Origin: Spinacia oleracea
Lineage: Eukaryota > Streptophyta > Magnoliopsida > Caryophyllales > Amaranthaceae
Reading direction: 5' to 3'
Length of the DNA: 64,000 nt
Assembly: GCF_020520425.1 (NCBI RefSeq)
Contig: NC_079490.1
Location: 2,914,001 to 2,978,000, forward strand
Shown here: positions 25,301-35,833 of the stretch, piece after piece
How the letters are laid out: each line of letters opens with the position of its first letter
Position numbering within the stretch: the first letter of the stretch is position 1
Notes under the pieces: model-generated
What the model was told of the DNA's origin: nothing
Database searches by the model: none
Seen by the model: the letters and a program-made list of their open reading frames with translations, nothing else
Translations under genes and position numbers: made by a program

Positions 25301-28300
25301 TGCCTTAGTGCCTTTAGAAATAGTTGGGGTGGAGAGTTTCCCTTTTGAAAATTACATTTATTACCCTGAAGTCTAAACAAATCCTTGGTGAAGCGTGAAG
25401 CAACTTCTTTTGATAGTCCTAAGACACGTCAACTTGTGTTGCAACAATACAGTTCTAAAAACTGTATTGTGAACTGTTTCACTTATTTTTCTAGAACCTT
25501 GTAAATCACCAACATTGAATTTTCCATGGCAAGAGTTCTAACATGGACAGAATCACAGAACACAATAAAAAAAATAACTAAAATTCAGCCAGATGTGCGT
25601 AATACGAAGCTGGAAAGATAGCCACAATGTTCATCTTCTTGGCCTCCATTTACTAAGCAACATTAAATACTAAATTTATTTCTAAGTGAAGTAACTCGAA
25701 TTACTCAAGTATAACATATTACTTTCCAGCATAATGCAGGTCCTAGTACACATCAAACCCAAATATCTTATCCTACATTTCTACTTGGAAGACCACCAGG
25801 AGTGCCAGAGGTGAAGGCAGACAAAGATCCAAGACCCGTGTTCACGTATTTCAAAGGTGAAAACATGAGAAGTCCTGGGAGGTTAATCAACGAAAGGGTC
25901 AATCCTTTAAGCATGTCATGCTATTAGAATTTCGTGCAGACTAACTGAATCGAAATGGTCGAAATAAAATACTGATCTTTGAGTATATGGACTTCAGAAC
26001 AGGCATTCTTTTCTATTCCCTATTCTTGCCGTTTTTATCCTACTTTTCGTTCTCCAAATTACTTGCGACTTTATGAAACAAATAGTACTACTCCAAACTT
26101 GTTAATTTTTATCAAGAAATACATACTTCTCTTCTTTTTGGATAGGAATAACCAACAAATCTGCTACGTACAATAACCTTAAACAAGGTAGTGTAAAGAC
26201 AATCCATGGCCTACCATAACCCAACAAGTAACAACAATAACAACAATCGTATAATCATGCATGTATATGTGAGTGTGTGCGCACATGTGTGTGACATTTT
26301 CATAAATTTATCCTGAATTTTATGAAATTGCCTTCAGGCAAGTAGGCAACTGTTAACTGCTGTTATATCAACGAACAACGATATGGTTTTGTTTCTTGAA
26401 CAGGCAAGTGATATGGCCAAAATAACTCTTAATTTACAGATTCATTAACATTATTTTTACATAACACAGAAGGAAGATGTTCATTGCCAAAAAAAAATTA
26501 ACATTGAAGTTAGATGAGAACAGCATCAAGCCATCAATATAGCTGATGTACAGAAAGATACTAACTAGAGGATTCGTAAAGGTATTCAAGTGGTAAGAAC
26601 TGAAATATTGTATAAACTAAAAACAAAAGGTAACTAGAAGTGAATTGAAACAAACCTGAGACTGCTGAATGCCTGTAAGTGATTTGCAGAAGTCAGACAG
26701 TAGATTATGATGTGTAGGCCGCACATACATCTGAAAACAGCCCTCCAATTGGCCAGTTCTACTGTTCACAAGCACAGATGGGAACTCAATTATTTCCTGT
26801 GGGTGAGGATTCCTTTCTTTATCACAAGTTGCCTCAAAATCGATCACCACAAAATACTGAAAATCTTGGAACACATAGTCGGGTGAGTAGCTCTGAGGAA
26901 CCATCTGCATAGGAACTTGAGGAAGCCAATGTGTTGTTTGGAAGTAGTTTCCCATGTTTGCTGGATAAAAGCAGCCATCATTTAGATGGGATTGGCTATT
27001 ATGCACATCTTTCTGACTATTAGGGGTTAATGCTGACCAAAGATAATAGCTTTCTTGCCGTACTGGTCTGCCACAATATTCACTTTGGACAGCTAATTTA
27101 TCATGAGTTACTACTGCTCCATTATTGGAGTCAACATTTGCTTGTTTTTCACCATTAGTATACTTGAGTTCCATGGTCTGTTGTCCACTGAAACTCCTCG
27201 GATAAGTAGGGCCATATAAATAGCTTTTAGATTGGACGCATCCAAGGGATGCCTCAAGGCCCTTTTGCATTGTTTCTGCAAGGAAAAACAGAAGTCAGCC
27301 ATGCAACAAAAAGTAATACTTCCTCTGTTTTTATTTAAATGACGCAATTATTTAGTCGCGTTTGCCAATGCACGAATACAAACATTAATATCTTCAATTA
27401 TGGATAAGAAAAAAATTATAAAAAGTTGATATTTATAAAATATTTATTGAAACGAATCTAACAAGACCCCCATATGACTAGTTTTTTCTTAAGTATAAAT
27501 CACAAAAGGAAGTCAAATGAGCTTGTGACCTTGTGTGAATAGTGTCCAAAACCCAATTGTGTCATGTAAATAAGAATGAGGAAGTACAACATATACAAGT
27601 AAGGGGGAAAGTGCATGTCCTTATTAACCGTCTTTGAACAAGTAAAAAACAAGATTTAATACTAAGTCAACCTAAGCAAGATTTATTACAGGGTAGTAGC
27701 AAGCCAGGATCCAAAGCAGATATCTCCTATACTAGAAACATTTAAATTTTCTTCATATCTATTCAATTTGGCATCATCTAATGAAGACAGCCCAAAACAG
27801 GGTAGGCATCACAGGTAGACTCATAAACCAGTGCAAACATTCAGGGGACAGCTAACATCAACCAATGCAGAAAATCTATGAGAAAAGGGAAGAATGAAAC
27901 AAGAATAGACCCACAACAACCAACGAGAAAAGGTTATTGGACTTAATACAATCTACTGTAGATCCTTGACAATAAATTTTGGGCTAATCAGATAAATAGA
28001 TGAATATCATAACTCCAATCGAGGTTACACATAACAGAAAAGGAAAAGTCATTACTCTGTGAACAAAGGCCAACAGGACATGCAGAAACGTTATGACTTA
28101 ACCCCAAACACAATAAAAATGACATAGGATTCATGAATTAAACTTTAAGGCTCAGTTTTCTCTGACGGAAAAGGTTTTTCATGGAAATTCCTTACAAGAA
28201 AGGGAAAACACAATTGTGAAATAGTTTTCCTTTATTTGGTTCCTTACAAGAAAGGTCATGGAGAAAAAGGGAAATGGAAGTGGAAGGGAGAGGATGGGTG

Positions 28301-31300
28301 GGAGGAGAGAAAAAGAGGTTTTAGAAGTAGGGAGCAAATTGTGGCATAATGTTTTCCACCCTTGAATAACTATTTTCAGTGGAAAACATTTTCCACCTTT
28401 GGAAAAATTGTTTTTCACCCCTTAACAAAACAAAGGAAAATGGAAAAATGAAGATTTATCCATTGAAAAAAAAGATCTTGAGGAATAGATATGTTCTTTG
28501 ATGATCAAAGAAGATAACATAAACAGGTGACAAATAAAAGGGGCAAGATAGAGGGGAAGAGAAACCAGCAGAGACGATCAAATGCACCTGAAGATTCACC
28601 ACGCAAGCGGCCAACAGATTTAAGCTTCAAGTCTGCTTGGGGTTTAGAACGTCGCAGAATCGAGGATTGACATTTCTTCATCTTCAACAGATTATGATAG
28701 ATCTTGAGAGAGAAAGAGGATATGGAACAGGATGAAGTGACGCGGCACTTATACTGGGTATAAATAAATTAGGTTGAAGACTCCAAATTACAATTGAGGA
28801 CTCAACAGAAAGAAGTGCAATTTTTGTAACGTCAAAATACGGGTTGGCAATTGACGTGCAAGAAAGTAAGTTATTTAATACCAAAAATAAATTTTTAAAA
28901 TTTAGTAATGGGTACATAAAACGAGCCATTTTTTTCTTCTAATGTTAAAAGTATACAATGATGTTTAGGACAACCTTCTCTGAACAAAACCAATCTAATA
29001 CTTCTAACTAATGAACTTCGAATATATGAAGTGCTGATTTTGCCCATACAACCTAAGACTTAAACACATGAATTTTGGACGAAAATGACAAACATAGTAT
29101 ATCACAAATGCATAATGAACCATCAAAATTGAGATAATTGAAGACCATAACGCCAGATGCACCTAACCCGCCTCAAAGAACGGGAAAAAAGAAAGAAAAA
29201 AAACCTGGACTGATTTTTGAAGATATATTTCCTTTGGAGGTTTTTGATAAAATTGTTGGATCTTATCCTAATTTAGTAGATACATATATAATGCTGACGG
29301 ATATAGAAGTAGATCTATATCATGTTAGTTTCTTTTTTGCATCCTTGACTACGTTTTCCTCATGGCTCATACTGAGACCAAGACTTGGGAAAGAAAGAAG
29401 TACTCCCAACCCTTTGCTTTCCCAATTTCTCCCAAAACAGATATACTTCATAACTACAAAAAGAAAAATAGTACACTAGGTACACTCCCATGTTCATACT
29501 TCATAGTTATAAATGATGATTATAGTGCAGTTGTTGTTGCTGATTGGTTATAATTATTATGCCTTGAGGACAGCTGACCATCTTTTGACAAAAAATTAGC
29601 TGTATACGTAGTATAAGTTTATTTTATAAAATGATTTTGGCATGATGGTAAAGTCGGTAATTGCAAACACAAAGTCAAGGGTTCAAAGTTCTAACCTCAG
29701 CCCCCATTTTGTTTCCCTAGCTTGCGCGTTGCGCCATGTGGATCCTAAGTGCATTAGACAGGTATGGTTATTTTCCTCTTTGAAATAGAGCAAGGGTGGA
29801 TGAAGAGAAAGAGAGTTAAAATGGAGAAAAGCTGCTCACCCCATATCAAAACTCTGGTGCTTCTGACAAGGCTCTTGCCTAAGTCATGGTGGAGAAAACA
29901 ACTCATCAAATCTAAAAGATTTGGTGTCACCAATTCATCAAAGAAAGGTATTGGATGATAAAAACAGTCCCTGTTTCAGCTTCCTAGCGCTTCGTTCCCT
30001 TCATTTTCAAAGATAGCCAACAAATCCTACATTAGCAATGTGTCTACAACACTTATTCTAGTCTTTGGTTACAGTGTCAATTAATCTTTCAGAAATAACT
30101 TTGAATCTTCACTCTGCTTATCTTTTTGTTACTAAAAATGAAGCTCTACCTATTATTGCCTCTCTATTGATTAAACCAAAACCTGATCATAGATCTTTGT
30201 ATCAAACAGCAAAATTGATTGAAGCAAAACCAGACATCAGCTGCACTATTTTGGTGTTGCAATTAAAATGATACCATAAACAGGACTATTGGTCAGTGGA
30301 CAAACTAGAGTTCACCTATGTCTACTTCAGCTATCAGATCTTGGCACCACTGTCAGTCTGTCAGATACAAAACTTCACTAAAAGCCATTGTTTTAATAGC
30401 TTAAATAACTCCATCAATTAAGAATATCCATGAGAGTTGTCTACACGCATAAATTGTACCCAAGTCATCACAAAATCAAAGTTTTAGTTTCCAATGCCTT
30501 CAACAGGAAATGAATGGTATGTTTCCACGGTGCCCTATTTCCAATTAAGAAGCTTACAAAAAAAAGTAGACAGCTCTTTAGACACTTTGGACACCCCCAA
30601 AAATTACAAACGTTAAAGGAATTTAGGATAGAAAGGCTAACACAGAAAATAATACTGTCTGGATGTGAGAATACTAGATGTAACGAGATAGAATATTGTA
30701 TAATAAAGTCTCGAATCTATAAATAGCTAATCACTGATGAACAATGTGTGGCTAGCTTATTAAATACCTAAAACTAGCCAACTATACATGTCAAACTCAA
30801 ACAAGTTACCCCATGAATTACAAATAGCTCGAATCTATAAATAGCTAATCACTGATGAACGATGTGTTGCTAGCCTATTAAATACCTAAAACTAGCCAAC
30901 TTACTTGACAAACTCAAACAAGTTACCCATCATTCCGACCACAATGGTAGCTCAACTATTAAACTTACATCTTACACGAAAAATATGTAATCCTCCTCTC
31001 ATTGCTAAACTTCAATGACTAGCCTATAATACGCACGAACCTGGGAATCTATAGAACCCCCGTCCAGTCTCTGCAATTCATGATTACATAAACTCATCAC
31101 TCCTGCAACTAACACTATAGCTTCAAACTCCTCTCTTATAGTAAGAACTCATCATTAAATAGAATAGTTTATTTCTAATAACTAATTCAACTACCTTCGA
31201 CTTGTTTCATGACTCCATCAAAACTCCAGCTATTCAACTCTGGCTAACAATCTCAAACTCCCTTCCCCACAAAAAAAAAAGAGGTAATTCTTCACTTTCA

Positions 31301-31802
31301 ATTAGTGGATAAAGATACAGAATTAGCCAATTCTAAAAACCCCAAAAAGAGGTAAAGAAAGGGAACTTTTTTCCTTGAACAAGTGAACAGAACCCATGTC
31401 ACTTGAATCAGACACAAAAAAGCTATGTCACTCTGCCTAAGTGTTCGATTCCACTGTTTTATGAAAAAGTTTCCATGATATTGGCCAAGAAAGAAGTGTC
31501 GAAGAGTCCATAGCCAAGTCGGAGTGTCAAGATCAAGTGAAATCCGACTTAACATAGAAAAAATTGCTTGATCACTAAGACCCAGATAGTAATTACAACT
31601 CCAAACTCAAATAAATCAAAAACCCATGTAATTAAAACGCAAAAACACTGACATTGTCACAATCACAACTGTAAAGATCCCAAATTTCAGTCAAGTATTC
31701 AAATAAATTTTTTTTAAAAAAACATACAATCACTAATTTTCAATTTATAATAATTGGAGAACAAAAGAGCAATTCCTAACCTCGATTATCTAGGGCCATC
31801 AT
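22374..31802 (-). CDS. ERI1/ERI2-like 3'-5' exoribonuclease (DEDDh) with C-terminal GRF zinc finger
   Basis: Exons for the longer transcript: 31802-31781 (MMALDNR), 27275-26656, 23894-23719 and 22893-22374, giving 445 residues with stop at 22374. An alternative first exon at 28681-28588 joins in the same phase and gives 469 residues. The nuclease fold lies after a ~115-residue disordered region. YFVVIDFEATCDKE gives the first Asp and Glu, TWSDWDC the second Asp, and RAHCGLDDAKNTANLL the His and last Asp, so all five DEDDh residues are present. The C-terminus (YCYCGLTSTKRVNQNPG, FFGCGNW, CCQFFKW) is a GRF-type zinc-binding motif, often linked to nucleic-acid binding. Family members trim the 3' ends of small RNAs, histone mRNA or 5.8S rRNA; the substrate here is unknown. 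A strong leader intron (GTGAGC donor at ~32044, CAG acceptor at ~31870) supports the distal start. Introns hold a SINE and a hAT MITE. Confidence 0.85.
23045..23404. mobile_element. hAT-type MITE, TAGACC family
   Basis: Right end ACCAGGTCTA, left end TTAATCTGGGT (diverged inverse), many GACCCGC words. Perfect 8-bp duplication CTCCCATC at 23037-23044 and 23405-23412. In an intron of the exonuclease gene. Confidence 0.8.
24008..24200 (-). mobile_element. tRNA-derived SINE
   Basis: Read on the minus strand it begins GGGGTTGGCGTGAGTGGTTA (A box), then GGGTTCGAGG (B box) ~45 bp on, and ends in a run of A. In the exonuclease intron between the exons at 26656 and 23894. Confidence 0.75.
28588..28681 (-). 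other. Alternative first coding exon of the exonuclease gene
   Basis: ATG at 28681 opens MKKCQSSILRRSKPQADLK and continues to GESS. It ends TCAG|GTGCAT in phase 1, exactly the phase needed by the exon at 27275 (…GESS-ETMQKGLEASL). A TATTTATACCC word (about 28759-28769) lies 80 bp upstream. The N-terminus is very basic, unlike MMALDNR. It cannot be spliced onto the distal exon at 31781 in frame, so the two would be alternatives with separate promoters. Weak donor; could also be spurious. Confidence 0.45.
29632..29765 (+). mobile_element. Possible SINE remnant
   Basis: TGGCATGATGGTAAAGTCGG resembles a Pol III A box and AAGGGTTCAAAGTTC a B box at the usual spacing. No A tail or target duplication found. 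Confidence 0.35.
30711..30929. repeat. Two-copy tandem repeat, 118-bp unit
   Basis: TCGAATCTATAAATAGCTAA begins each copy (30711 and 30829). ATACCTAAAACTAGCCAAC and AACTCAAACAAGTTACCC are shared. High identity suggests a recent duplication. Confidence 0.8.
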
Positions 31803-31869
31803 GATCTTGTGAGTCGAAACTATTAATTAGCGCGAACATCAGATCTCCCACCAAAAAAATTTCTAAACC

Positions 31870-32110
31870 TGAAAAATTACCAACCATCAAACAAAAACCC
31901 TTTGTTTATAATTTAACCCACTAAACGATCAACCAAATTGCACCAAGAAATCAATTGAAAATACGCTCAAATTTCTGGGTTTTGTGTTATAATTTGATAG
32001 TAATCGAAAGACAATTAGTAAATTGGGTGAAATTTTGCTCACCAGTTACGATTGTGGGGGGAGAAGGGTTAGACCACAGAGGAAGAAGAAAGCTTTTATT
32101 TGTGTCATGG
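31870..32110 (-). promoter_or_regulatory. 5' leader exon and leader intron of the exonuclease gene
   Basis: On the minus strand a CT-rich leader (TTCTTCTTCCTCTGTGG ... CAATCGTAACTG) is followed by a consensus donor GTGAGC at ~32044. A T-rich acceptor (TTTTTCAG) follows at ~31870. The second leader part then runs to the ATG at 31802. Plant housekeeping genes often have such leader introns. Confidence 0.5.
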
Positions 32111-32169
32111 GATTTTTGGATTTATACCATTTATTAAATATTTATTTTATTTTATTATTTCATTTACTT

Positions 32170-32240
32170 GGGAGTTTATTTTATTTTATTTAATTTAATT
32201 TAATTTAATTTAATTTAATTTAATTTAATTTAATTTAATT
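32170..32240. repeat. (TTTAA)n pentanucleotide microsatellite
   Basis: About eleven consecutive TTTAA units preceded by TTTTA units. The following region to ~32490 is T/A simple-sequence-like with no gene. Confidence 0.9.
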
Positions 32241-33179
32241 TTGTATTGGTTATTTATTTTATTTTTATTTGCTTGGGATTTTGGGAGTTTTTTTGTTTTT
32301 TTTTTTTTAAAAAATTTAATTGGGACTTTTGGAGTTTATTTTATTTGTATTTATTTTCATTGGTTATATTATTTACTTGGGAGTCTATTAAATTTTTTTA
32401 TACTGGTTATTTATTTATCTTTTGAGGGAAATGCTGGTTATTTATTTAATTTATTATGGAGTAATTTTTTTATTTTTTTATTTTTATTTTAGTTATGGAG
32501 GTTGAATTAATTTGGAGCCAGATTTTGAAGAAAAGAATCACGTAAGAGTGGGCCCCAAGGAACTTGGGTCAATTTCTTAATTTAAAGAATTATAAATATT
32601 TAAAATAAATAAAATAAATTGGGGTTGTTTGCGTGTAAATTAAAGTGTATTCATTATTATTTGAGTTACTTTCGCTTCACTCTTATACTTTCCTATTTTT
32701 CTTTTTGGAAACTTGCTTAAATTGACCAACACCTTTGATCTTCATAAATCATAGTAATGGCTATAATTAATTAAAGTTTAATAAAAAAAACATCACTTTT
32801 TTGGTTTTTATCTAAATATGCACCTTAGTCAAGATGGTAAATCATATCATTGGCTCATGGAGGCTATGACAGTCTACAATAAAATTATAGATATCGTAAA
32901 AGCGTTTAATAATTCGGAACTCGTATAGTTAGTGGTCCAAACGTTTCACATATACCTTATGGGACCCCGAGAGGTATATCTGATGGTTAAAGCCATCTAA
33001 TTCGACTTTAAATGATATATTAGTCAATTTTTCTCATAAAAAGTATGTTGTTGAATCAATGTCATTCCGAGCATTTAAATGACCATCTAACCAGTTTTGT
33101 TGGTTTCAAACTGCTTATGTGACTGTCGGAAATTTTCGGAACTTTCGAGACCAGGTGCCGGAATCTCCAGATGAGAATC

Positions 33180-33627
33180 AAAGTTAAAGAACAGAGCAAA
33201 TTATAATATTAGGTTGCATATTACTACTTAATTGTGGGTAGTGCTGAATTCTATTTAGGGTGCTTATTAATGGCAATGGAAAACAATATACAACATATTT
33301 TCATTGAGGGAGATAATTTACTTATAATTCAGATTTTGCAACAAATAGCTCGTTGTCCATGGAAAATACAGCTGCTTATGGACGACATGAAACAACTGCT
33401 CTTTAGTTTCAACAACCATAATTCAAGACATGTATATCGAGAAGCTAATCGTGTTGTTGATTACGTAGCACCCATTGGTCATCACATTACAAGTCACCTA
33501 GATATTGGTTTTTTTTTTCATAGACAATACATTTTCTTATTTTATTTCCTTAGATAAGTTGAGATATAGTCTTGAGAGAATACTAACTTCTGTATACCTT
33601 TCCTTTTCAAAAAAAAAAAAAAAAAAA
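33180..33627 (+). pseudogene. 5'-truncated LINE remnant: RNase H-like domain and poly-A tail
   Basis: The frame at about 33234-33500 reads LGCLLMAMENNIQHIFIEGD, then LLIIQILQQIA, PWKIQLLMDD and HVYREANRVVDYVAPIGHH. This is the C-terminal RNase H-like (RVT_3) domain typical of plant non-LTR elements. No ATG. After the frame ends, a T-rich 3' region leads to an 18-A tail at 33610-33627. Lies directly upstream of the MIR398 promoter. Confidence 0.7.
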
Positions 33628-33628
33628 T

Positions 33629-33969
33629 GTACAACTTTTTCCATGTTGTACAAATTAATCTTTGAACAAAGGGGTTTCGCTCCAAACGTAAAGATTAAAA
33701 TAGGACACCCAAAAACGAAAAAACGTAAAGAACAAAAAGAAACAGATGGAGTATAAGATACAGACAGGGACATAAGTAGTAGTACAAACTAAAAGATCAG
33801 TTGTACAACTTTCCCAAGTTAGTACAAAATCATCATTTGATAGTACAACAAACTGAGAGATGACTCTGTACAACTCCTTGAACTTTTGTACCATATCATA
33901 CTATCATGCAGTACAGTGCAGTTCTGCAGTACTGCTGTACTAGATTTCCATGGCTGCCACTATAAAATC
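33629..33969 (+). promoter_or_regulatory. MIR398 promoter: GTAC (copper-response) cluster and TATA box
   Basis: GTAC cores at 33629, 33648, 33782, 33803, 33822, 33843, 33868, 33888, 33911, 33929 and 33937, nine of them within 160 bp. TATAAAATC is at 33961. The hairpin starts ~80 bp later. GTAC is the core bound by SPL7-type regulators, which turn on MIR398 under copper shortage. By chance one GTAC is expected per 256 bp. The core is a palindrome, so strand is not informative. Confidence 0.75.
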
Positions 33970-34044
33970 AACACCAAGATTTAATAAAATCTACAATCAC
34001 CAGAAACCAACCATTCATCACATTTGTCACAGACGACTCGTAAG

Positions 34045-34250
34045 TCGCAACAACAGGTGGCGAAATCCTACAGGAGCGACATGAGACCACATGAACAAGG
34101 CATTCTGCATTTCTGCACCTTCCCAAAACAAATCACCATTTTTATGGGTGATTTGATTTGGGTTCGGGTTTTCTGGGTAGGTTGCTATCAAGTGCTGCTC
34201 ATGTGTTCTCAGGTCGCCCCTGCCGGGCTTCATCCACTACAGGATTATTA
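34045..34250 (+). ncRNA. MIR398: MIR398 precursor, copy 1 (miR398 on the 3' arm)
   Basis: Mature 21-mer at 34202-34222, beginning TGTGTTCTCAGG and ending CGCCCCTG: the miR398b/c-type sequence as I remember it. The star at 34073-34093 begins GGAGCGACATGAG and pairs with it apart from three mismatches. The lower stem continues (GTGGCGAAATCCT against GGGCTTCATCCAC). The upper loop folds into its own hairpin (AAATCACC / GGTGATTT). miR398 normally guides cleavage of Cu/Zn superoxide dismutase (CSD1, CSD2), their copper chaperone CCS and COX5b mRNAs to save copper. A hAT MITE begins right after the stem at 34251. Confidence 0.9.
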
Positions 34251-34540
34251 TAGAGCTTATCAACATGAACCCGGCCCGCTGCCGGTCTGGCCCGAAAATA
34301 GAAGGTTTTGAGAAGAATATGTAGGCCCAATTTCCAGGCTCAGTCGAATTTTAAAAAAAATTGACGGGTTTTTGGGCAACAAAAGAATACACTTTAAGTT
34401 ATAACTTTGACCCAGCCCAAATGGCCCGAAATAGCGGGTTTCGGGCACACAAAAGCAGCCCGATGTTTGGCCCGGCCAGACATAATGTGCTGATTTATAA
34501 TGATGTGGCCCAGCCCAGACCCGCCTTTTGATCAAGTCTA
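34251..34540. mobile_element. hAT-type MITE at the base of MIR398 copy 1
   Basis: TAGAGCTTATCA at the left, TGATCAAGTCTA at the right, GGCCCGGC-type interior. The second MIR398 unit reads without interruption at the matching place (CACGATTGTTACATC, ~35036), so the insertion followed the duplication or hit one copy. Flanks GATTATTA / TTGTTACA are imperfect. Confidence 0.7.
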
Positions 34541-34799
34541 TTGTTACATCCATTCAGACCAGACTTCAGAGGTACTGGTGAAAGTACTGCAAGGATAACA
34601 GGTAAAATTCCTTCAGAAGTATAAGTAATTAGGGTAATCTAACAGGTGCGCGCGCACAGACCAGCGCACATATATTACCAAAGATTTTCAAAAGAACTGC
34701 AGCCATATAGGAAACTAGTACCCAGAAAAACATCACAGCAAATGACCTAAAAAATAAAAAATAAAACTAACACTAAGATTATAATCTAATATCACCTGC

Positions 34800-35060
34800 A
34801 ACCAACCATTCATCACATTGTTACAGACTCCAAGTTCGCAACAACAGGTGGCGAATTCCTACTGGAGCGACATGAGACCACATGAAATGAATGAGGCATT
34901 CTGCATTTCTGCACCTTTCCCAAACCAGATCACCATTTTTATGGGTGAGTTTGGATTCATGTTTTCTGGGGAGGTTGCTATGCAGTGTTGCTGCTCATGG
35001 GTTCTCAGGTCGCCCCTGCCAGGCTTCCTCCACCACACGATTGTTACATCTATCAGAAAT
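34800..35060 (+). ncRNA. MIR398: MIR398 precursor, copy 2, with variant mature sequence
   Basis: Tandem copy of the unit at about 34006-34797. The 21-nt star (34864-34884) is identical to copy 1. The mature form at 34998-35018 differs at position 3 (TGGGTTCTCAGG against TGTGTTCTCAGG). The stem and the small inner loop hairpin (CACC / GGGTG) are kept. The upstream GTAC cluster is not duplicated; only scattered GTAC words occur (about 34573, 34585 and 34720). It may be processed from the same primary transcript as copy 1. Confidence 0.85.
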
Positions 35061-35150
35061 CAAGATCCCGATTACTTCACATGAGTCCAGACTTCACAGG
35101 TGCTGTACTGGTGAAAGCACTGAAGTGCTGCAAGGATAACAGGTAAAATT

Positions 35151-35609
35151 TAGACCTGATAAAACTGTAAGTCGGGCCAGGCTCGGGCCGGATCACAACT
35201 TAAAATTCTGTCCACGATGTCAGGCCAGGTCACAACTTAAAAATTCTGTCCACAATGTCAGGCCAGGCCGAGCCCTGTTCCGAAAGATTCTGCCCAAACC
35301 CCGTTATTACAGGCCAAAAATAGCGGGGTTTTTGGGCGAGTTGCTGGGCCAGGTCAAATTTATAACTAGAAATGCAAATTTGATTTGCCCAAAACCCACT
35401 AAAAAATAAAAAATTCAGGCCTAAAGATTCTGCAAAAAACTGCTATTCTTCGAGCCGGGCCAAATTTATAACTAAAAATGCAAATTTGAGTTGCCCAAAA
35501 CCCACCAAAAAGTTAAAAAAAAAATGGGTCAGGCCCGAAAACCGGGCCTAAAATTCTACCCAAACCGCGTTATTTTCGGGTCAGTGCGGGCTCATGATGG
35601 TCAGGTCTA
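35151..35609. mobile_element. hAT-type MITE in MIR398 unit 2
   Basis: TAGACCTGATAAA at the left, TGGTCAGGTCTA at the right. 8-bp flanks GTAAAATT and GTACAATT. MIR398 unit 1 shows the uninterrupted site (ACAGGTAAAATTCCTTCAG, ~34600). Internal repeats: CAGGCCAGGTCACAACTTAA-like and TTTATAACTA(G/A)AAATGC, twice each. Confidence 0.88.
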
Positions 35610-35833
35610 GTACAATTCCTTCAGAAGCATAAGTAATTAGGGTAATCTAAAGGTGCGCACGCACAGGCCAGCACACATATATTAAGATTTTCAAAAAAAA
35701 TTGCAGCCATATAGGAAACTAGTACCCAGAAAAACATCATAGCAAATGACCTAAAAATGTAAAATCAAAACTAATCTGAAGTAAATGATGACATACAGCA
35801 AGATTGGATATGAATGATTGGGTAGTCCATTCT

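Larger units (their letters stand above)
28803..31700. other. Long first intron or upstream region of the exonuclease gene, no other gene proven
   Basis: AT-rich. 29140-29320 on the plus strand is open for ~60 codons (GLIFEDIFPLEVFDKIVGSY and following) and looks like a decayed coding fragment of unknown origin. 29632-29765 is a SINE-like stretch and 30711-30929 a tandem duplication. 31020-31560 is featureless. Just left of this region, 28180-28440 holds GGAAAAC-rich mirrored text that may be an old MITE. Confidence 0.4.
34006..35770 (+). repeat. Tandem duplication containing both MIR398 hairpins
   Basis: Unit 1 (~34006-34797) and unit 2 (~34798-35770) both run from ACCAACCATTCATCACAT through the hairpin, GGATAACAGGTAAAATT and AGTAATTAGGGTAATCTAA. 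They end at GCAGCCATATAGGAAACTAG and CCCAGAAAAACATCA. Length differences come mainly from the two hAT MITEs. Confidence 0.88.

Noticed and set aside
28682..28687. Two-residue extension before MKKC in the alternative exonuclease exon
   Set aside because: The codon at 28687 is TTG, not ATG.
33655..35420. Several 60-97 codon open frames on both strands over the MIR398 region
   Set aside because: They overlap hairpins, hAT MITE GC-rich text or the promoter and have no recognisable domain.
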